Shown here: positions 6,681-9,297 of the stretch, piece after piece
Numbering within the stretch: the stretch's first letter is position 1
Layout of the letters: each line of letters begins with the position of its first letter
From: Gammaproteobacteria bacterium
GTDB lineage: Bacteria > Pseudomonadota > Gammaproteobacteria > Chromatiales > Chromatiaceae
Assembly (NCBI GenBank): GCA_019136395.1
Contig: JAGVUH010000057.1
Coordinates: 1-9,297, forward strand
DNA length: 9,297 nucleotides
Direction: 5' to 3'
Program-made: the position numbers and the translations under genes
The notes under the pieces: model-generated
Databases searched by the model: none
What the model saw: the letters and a program-made list of their open reading frames with translations, nothing else
What the model was told of the DNA's origin: nothing

Positions 6681-7133
6681 ATGCCTATGCCAGACCTTCT
6701 GCCAGCACCAGCCTCCGTACCGTCCTGGGCCCACTTCGAGCACCGTGCCGACATGGGGGTGGCTGGCTATGGGTCGAGCCCGGCGGAGGCCTTCGAGCAG
6801 GCGGCCCTGGCATTGACGGCCATCATCTGCGACCCCGCGACGGTGCGCCCCGCCCAGGCCATTCCCATCCAGTGCGTGGAAGCGGACCTGGAACTGCTGT
6901 TCGTGGACTGGCTCAATGCCCTCGTCTACGAGATGGCCGTCCGCCATATGCTCTTCTCCCGCTTCCACGTCGAGATCGAAGGGGCCGTCCTCCGCGCTGA
7001 GGTCTGGGGCGAGCCCATCGACCCCGAACGTCACCAGCCCGCGGTGGAGATCAAAGGGGCTACCTACACCGCACTCGCCGTGCAGCAGGAAAATGACGGC
7101 CACTGGGTTGTGCGCTGCGTGGTAGATGTTTGA
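6681..7133 (+). CDS. Archease, activator of RNA ligase RtcB
   Basis: 150 residues, the usual archease length. The family signature is near the N-terminus, HFEHRADMGVAGYG (H21-R-A-D24), followed by the helix SPAEAFEQAALALTAIICD. LELLFVDWLNALVYEM is the central helix, and ATYTALAVQ with the terminal RCVVDV (D149) completes the fold; the acidic residues near both ends are the conserved metal-site type. Archease is known to promote guanylylation and multiple turnover of RtcB, and the rtcB gene follows 235 bp downstream, which supports the assignment. The start at 6681 gives a family-like N-terminus apart from about 15 extra residues (MPMPDLLPAPASVPS); the ATG at 6687 is also possible. Both have poor Shine-Dalgarno matches (GGGATAA upstream). 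The large gap before rtcB is unusual for two directly cooperating genes and holds a structured element. Confidence 0.92.
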   Translation: MPMPDLLPAPASVPSWAHFEHRADMGVAGYGSSPAEAFEQAALALTAIICDPATVRPAQAIPIQCVEADLELLFVDWLNALVYEMAVRHMLFSRFHVEIEGAVLRAEVWGEPIDPERHQPAVEIKGATYTALAVQQENDGHWVVRCVVDV

Positions 7134-7193
7134 TCTGGGGTCTAAGGTGATGATGATTACAACTTGGCGTGCTGATGCCCAGGTGGGCAAGGG

Positions 7194-7295
7194 CGGGTCG
7201 GGTGGCGTCTGGTGGGGGTGTCAACCGCATGGATGCGGTTGGCAAGCCTCCAGGGACGGATTCACGGCGTCCCCCGACAGACGCTACCCGACCCG
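7194..7295 (+). ncRNA. Structured RNA candidate resembling the TwoAYGGAY motif, in the rtcB leader
   Basis: A 25-nt left arm (7194-7218) pairs with 7271-7295 through 22 Watson-Crick pairs, two G-U wobbles and one mismatch. The 52-nt interior contains hairpin 1, caaccgc/gcggttg (7222-7228 with 7235-7241), whose loop is AUGGAU (7229-7234). It also contains hairpin 2 region, GGGACG/CGTCCC (7253-7258 with 7268-7273), containing ACGGAU (7256-7261); its 3' bases overlap the closing stem, so only part can form together with it. Two AYGGAY sequences in neighbouring hairpins are the defining feature of the TwoAYGGAY RNA motif reported from gammaproteobacteria and clostridia, function unknown. Here it lies between archease and rtcB on the transcribed strand. 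No U-run follows, so it is not an intrinsic terminator. A dispersed intergenic palindromic repeat is the main alternative. Confidence 0.55.
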
Positions 7296-7333
7296 GGAAA
7301 ACGCTGACTCACGGCGTCCCCCTCAGACGCCAC
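7262..7333 (+). repeat. Imperfect direct repeat duplicating the right arm of the leader stem
   Basis: tcacggcgtccccc occurs at 7262-7275 and again at 7309-7322, 47 bp apart. Each copy is followed by a cagacgc block (7278-7284 and 7324-7330). The second copy ends in cagacgccac (7324-7333), an exact complement of 7202-7211 in the left arm of the leader stem. The left arm thus has two possible partners. The second copy ends 24 bp before the rtcB ribosome-binding site. Confidence 0.8.
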
Positions 7334-7368
7334 TCAATCCGGAACTACCCTGAAGTCGAGGAACCCCC

Positions 7369-8796
<1,428 letters not shown>

Positions 8797-8847
8797 TGCT
8801 TGGAGCCCGGGGCCTCATCCCAGCGGAGCTGATGGAGATCAAAGTCG

Positions 8848-9297
8848 ATGCCGATCCACAACGAGGATATCGCCCAGGTCTTCGACCAGATCGCCGATCT
8901 GCTGGAGATCCAGGGGGAAAACGCCTTTCGCGTCCGCGCCTACCGCAATGGGGCCCGGGAGTTGCGCGGGCTTGGCCAGGAGGCCGCCCAACTGCTGGAG
9001 GCGGGGGCCGACCTCACCGACCTGCCCGGCATCGGCACGGCCCTGGCTGCCAAGATCGCCGAGGTCGTCCAGACCGGCACCTGCCAGGCCCTGAAGAAGC
9101 TGGAGCGCGAACTGCCGGCTGACCTGCCCGAACTGCTGCGCCTGCCCGGCCTGGGCCCCAAGCGGGTCCACGCCCTGCACTACGACCTGGACATCCACAC
9201 CCCGGAGCAGCTCTACCGCGCCGCCAAGGACGGGCGCCTGCGCGACCTGCCCGGCTTCGGCCCCAAGACCGAGGCCGCCCTGCGCGCCGCCCTGGAG
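8848..9297 (+). CDS. polX: DNA polymerase X family protein (PolX), N-terminal part
   Basis: 150 codons are visible and the frame is open at the right edge; bacterial PolX proteins are about 570-580 residues. The start reads MPIHNEDIAQVFDQIADLLEI, then ENAFRVRAYRNGAREL (25-39), the standard beginning of PolX. Three helix-hairpin-helix-type motifs follow: LPGIGTALAAKI (59-70), LPGLGPKRVHAL (99-110) and LPGFGPKTEAAL (134-145). The nucleotidyl-transfer catalytic Asp residues and the C-terminal PHP 3'-5' exonuclease domain would lie outside the window, so activity cannot be judged. The family fills short gaps in base-excision repair. GGAG at 8834-8837 lies 10 nt upstream of the ATG. The 51-bp gap after rtcB, with no terminator seen, suggests co-transcription. 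Confidence 0.93.
   Translation, partial: MPIHNEDIAQVFDQIADLLEIQGENAFRVRAYRNGARELRGLGQEAAQLLEAGADLTDLPGIGTALAAKIAEVVQTGTCQALKKLERELPADLPELLRLPGLGPKRVHALHYDLDIHTPEQLYRAAKDGRLRDLPGFGPKTEAALRAALE

Noticed and set aside
7194..7295. Rho-independent terminator between archease and rtcB
   Set aside because: The stem is strong but is followed by acccgggaaaacg-type sequence with no T-run. The 52-nt structured interior is also not terminator-like.

Overview
The window looks like a piece of a GC-rich gammaproteobacterial chromosome. Purple sulfur bacteria (Chromatiales) would fit, but no marker gene fixes the taxon. The evidence is a Gram-negative envelope gene set (outer-membrane porin, Lol-type lipoproteins, RND pump fragment), an archease/RtcB/PolX set, and an AAA-ATPase/PD-(D/E)XK protein of a family common in such genomes. 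There is no tRNA, rRNA, CRISPR array or recognisable complete insertion sequence.

Left part (1-2750, minus strand). A lipoprotein of the adenosine-deaminase metallohydrolase family runs off the left edge. Upstream of it, in the same direction, lies an outer-membrane porin gene of the carbohydrate-porin (OprB-like) type. The porin is broken by an 11-bp tandem duplication; removing one copy restores a 399-residue porin with signal peptide and C-terminal Phe. A short unrecognised ORF ends inside the porin's ribosome-binding region.

Middle (2750-4290). A rearranged stretch holds the C-terminal end of an RND efflux transporter on the plus strand with nothing else of the pump. It abuts a small minus-strand lipoprotein of unknown function, preceded by a tandem-GNAT acetyltransferase-like gene.

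Divergent from these (4684-6456, plus strand) is a 590-residue protein with an N-terminal AAA-ATPase-like domain and a C-terminal PD-(D/E)XK nuclease-like domain. A palindrome and an extended -10-like motif lie upstream of it. Next come eleven 7-bp tandem repeats with G-quadruplex potential on the minus strand.

Right part (6681-9297, plus strand). Archease, the RNA ligase RtcB and the start of DNA polymerase X are collinear and form a nucleic-acid repair cluster. Archease activates RtcB; PolX (partial) probably belongs to DNA repair. The 235-bp gap between archease and rtcB holds a strongly structured element: a long closing stem enclosing two hairpin regions, each with an AYGGAY motif. It resembles the TwoAYGGAY RNA motif of unknown function, and a second copy of its right arm lies closer to the rtcB start. 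This is the most interesting non-coding feature in the window.
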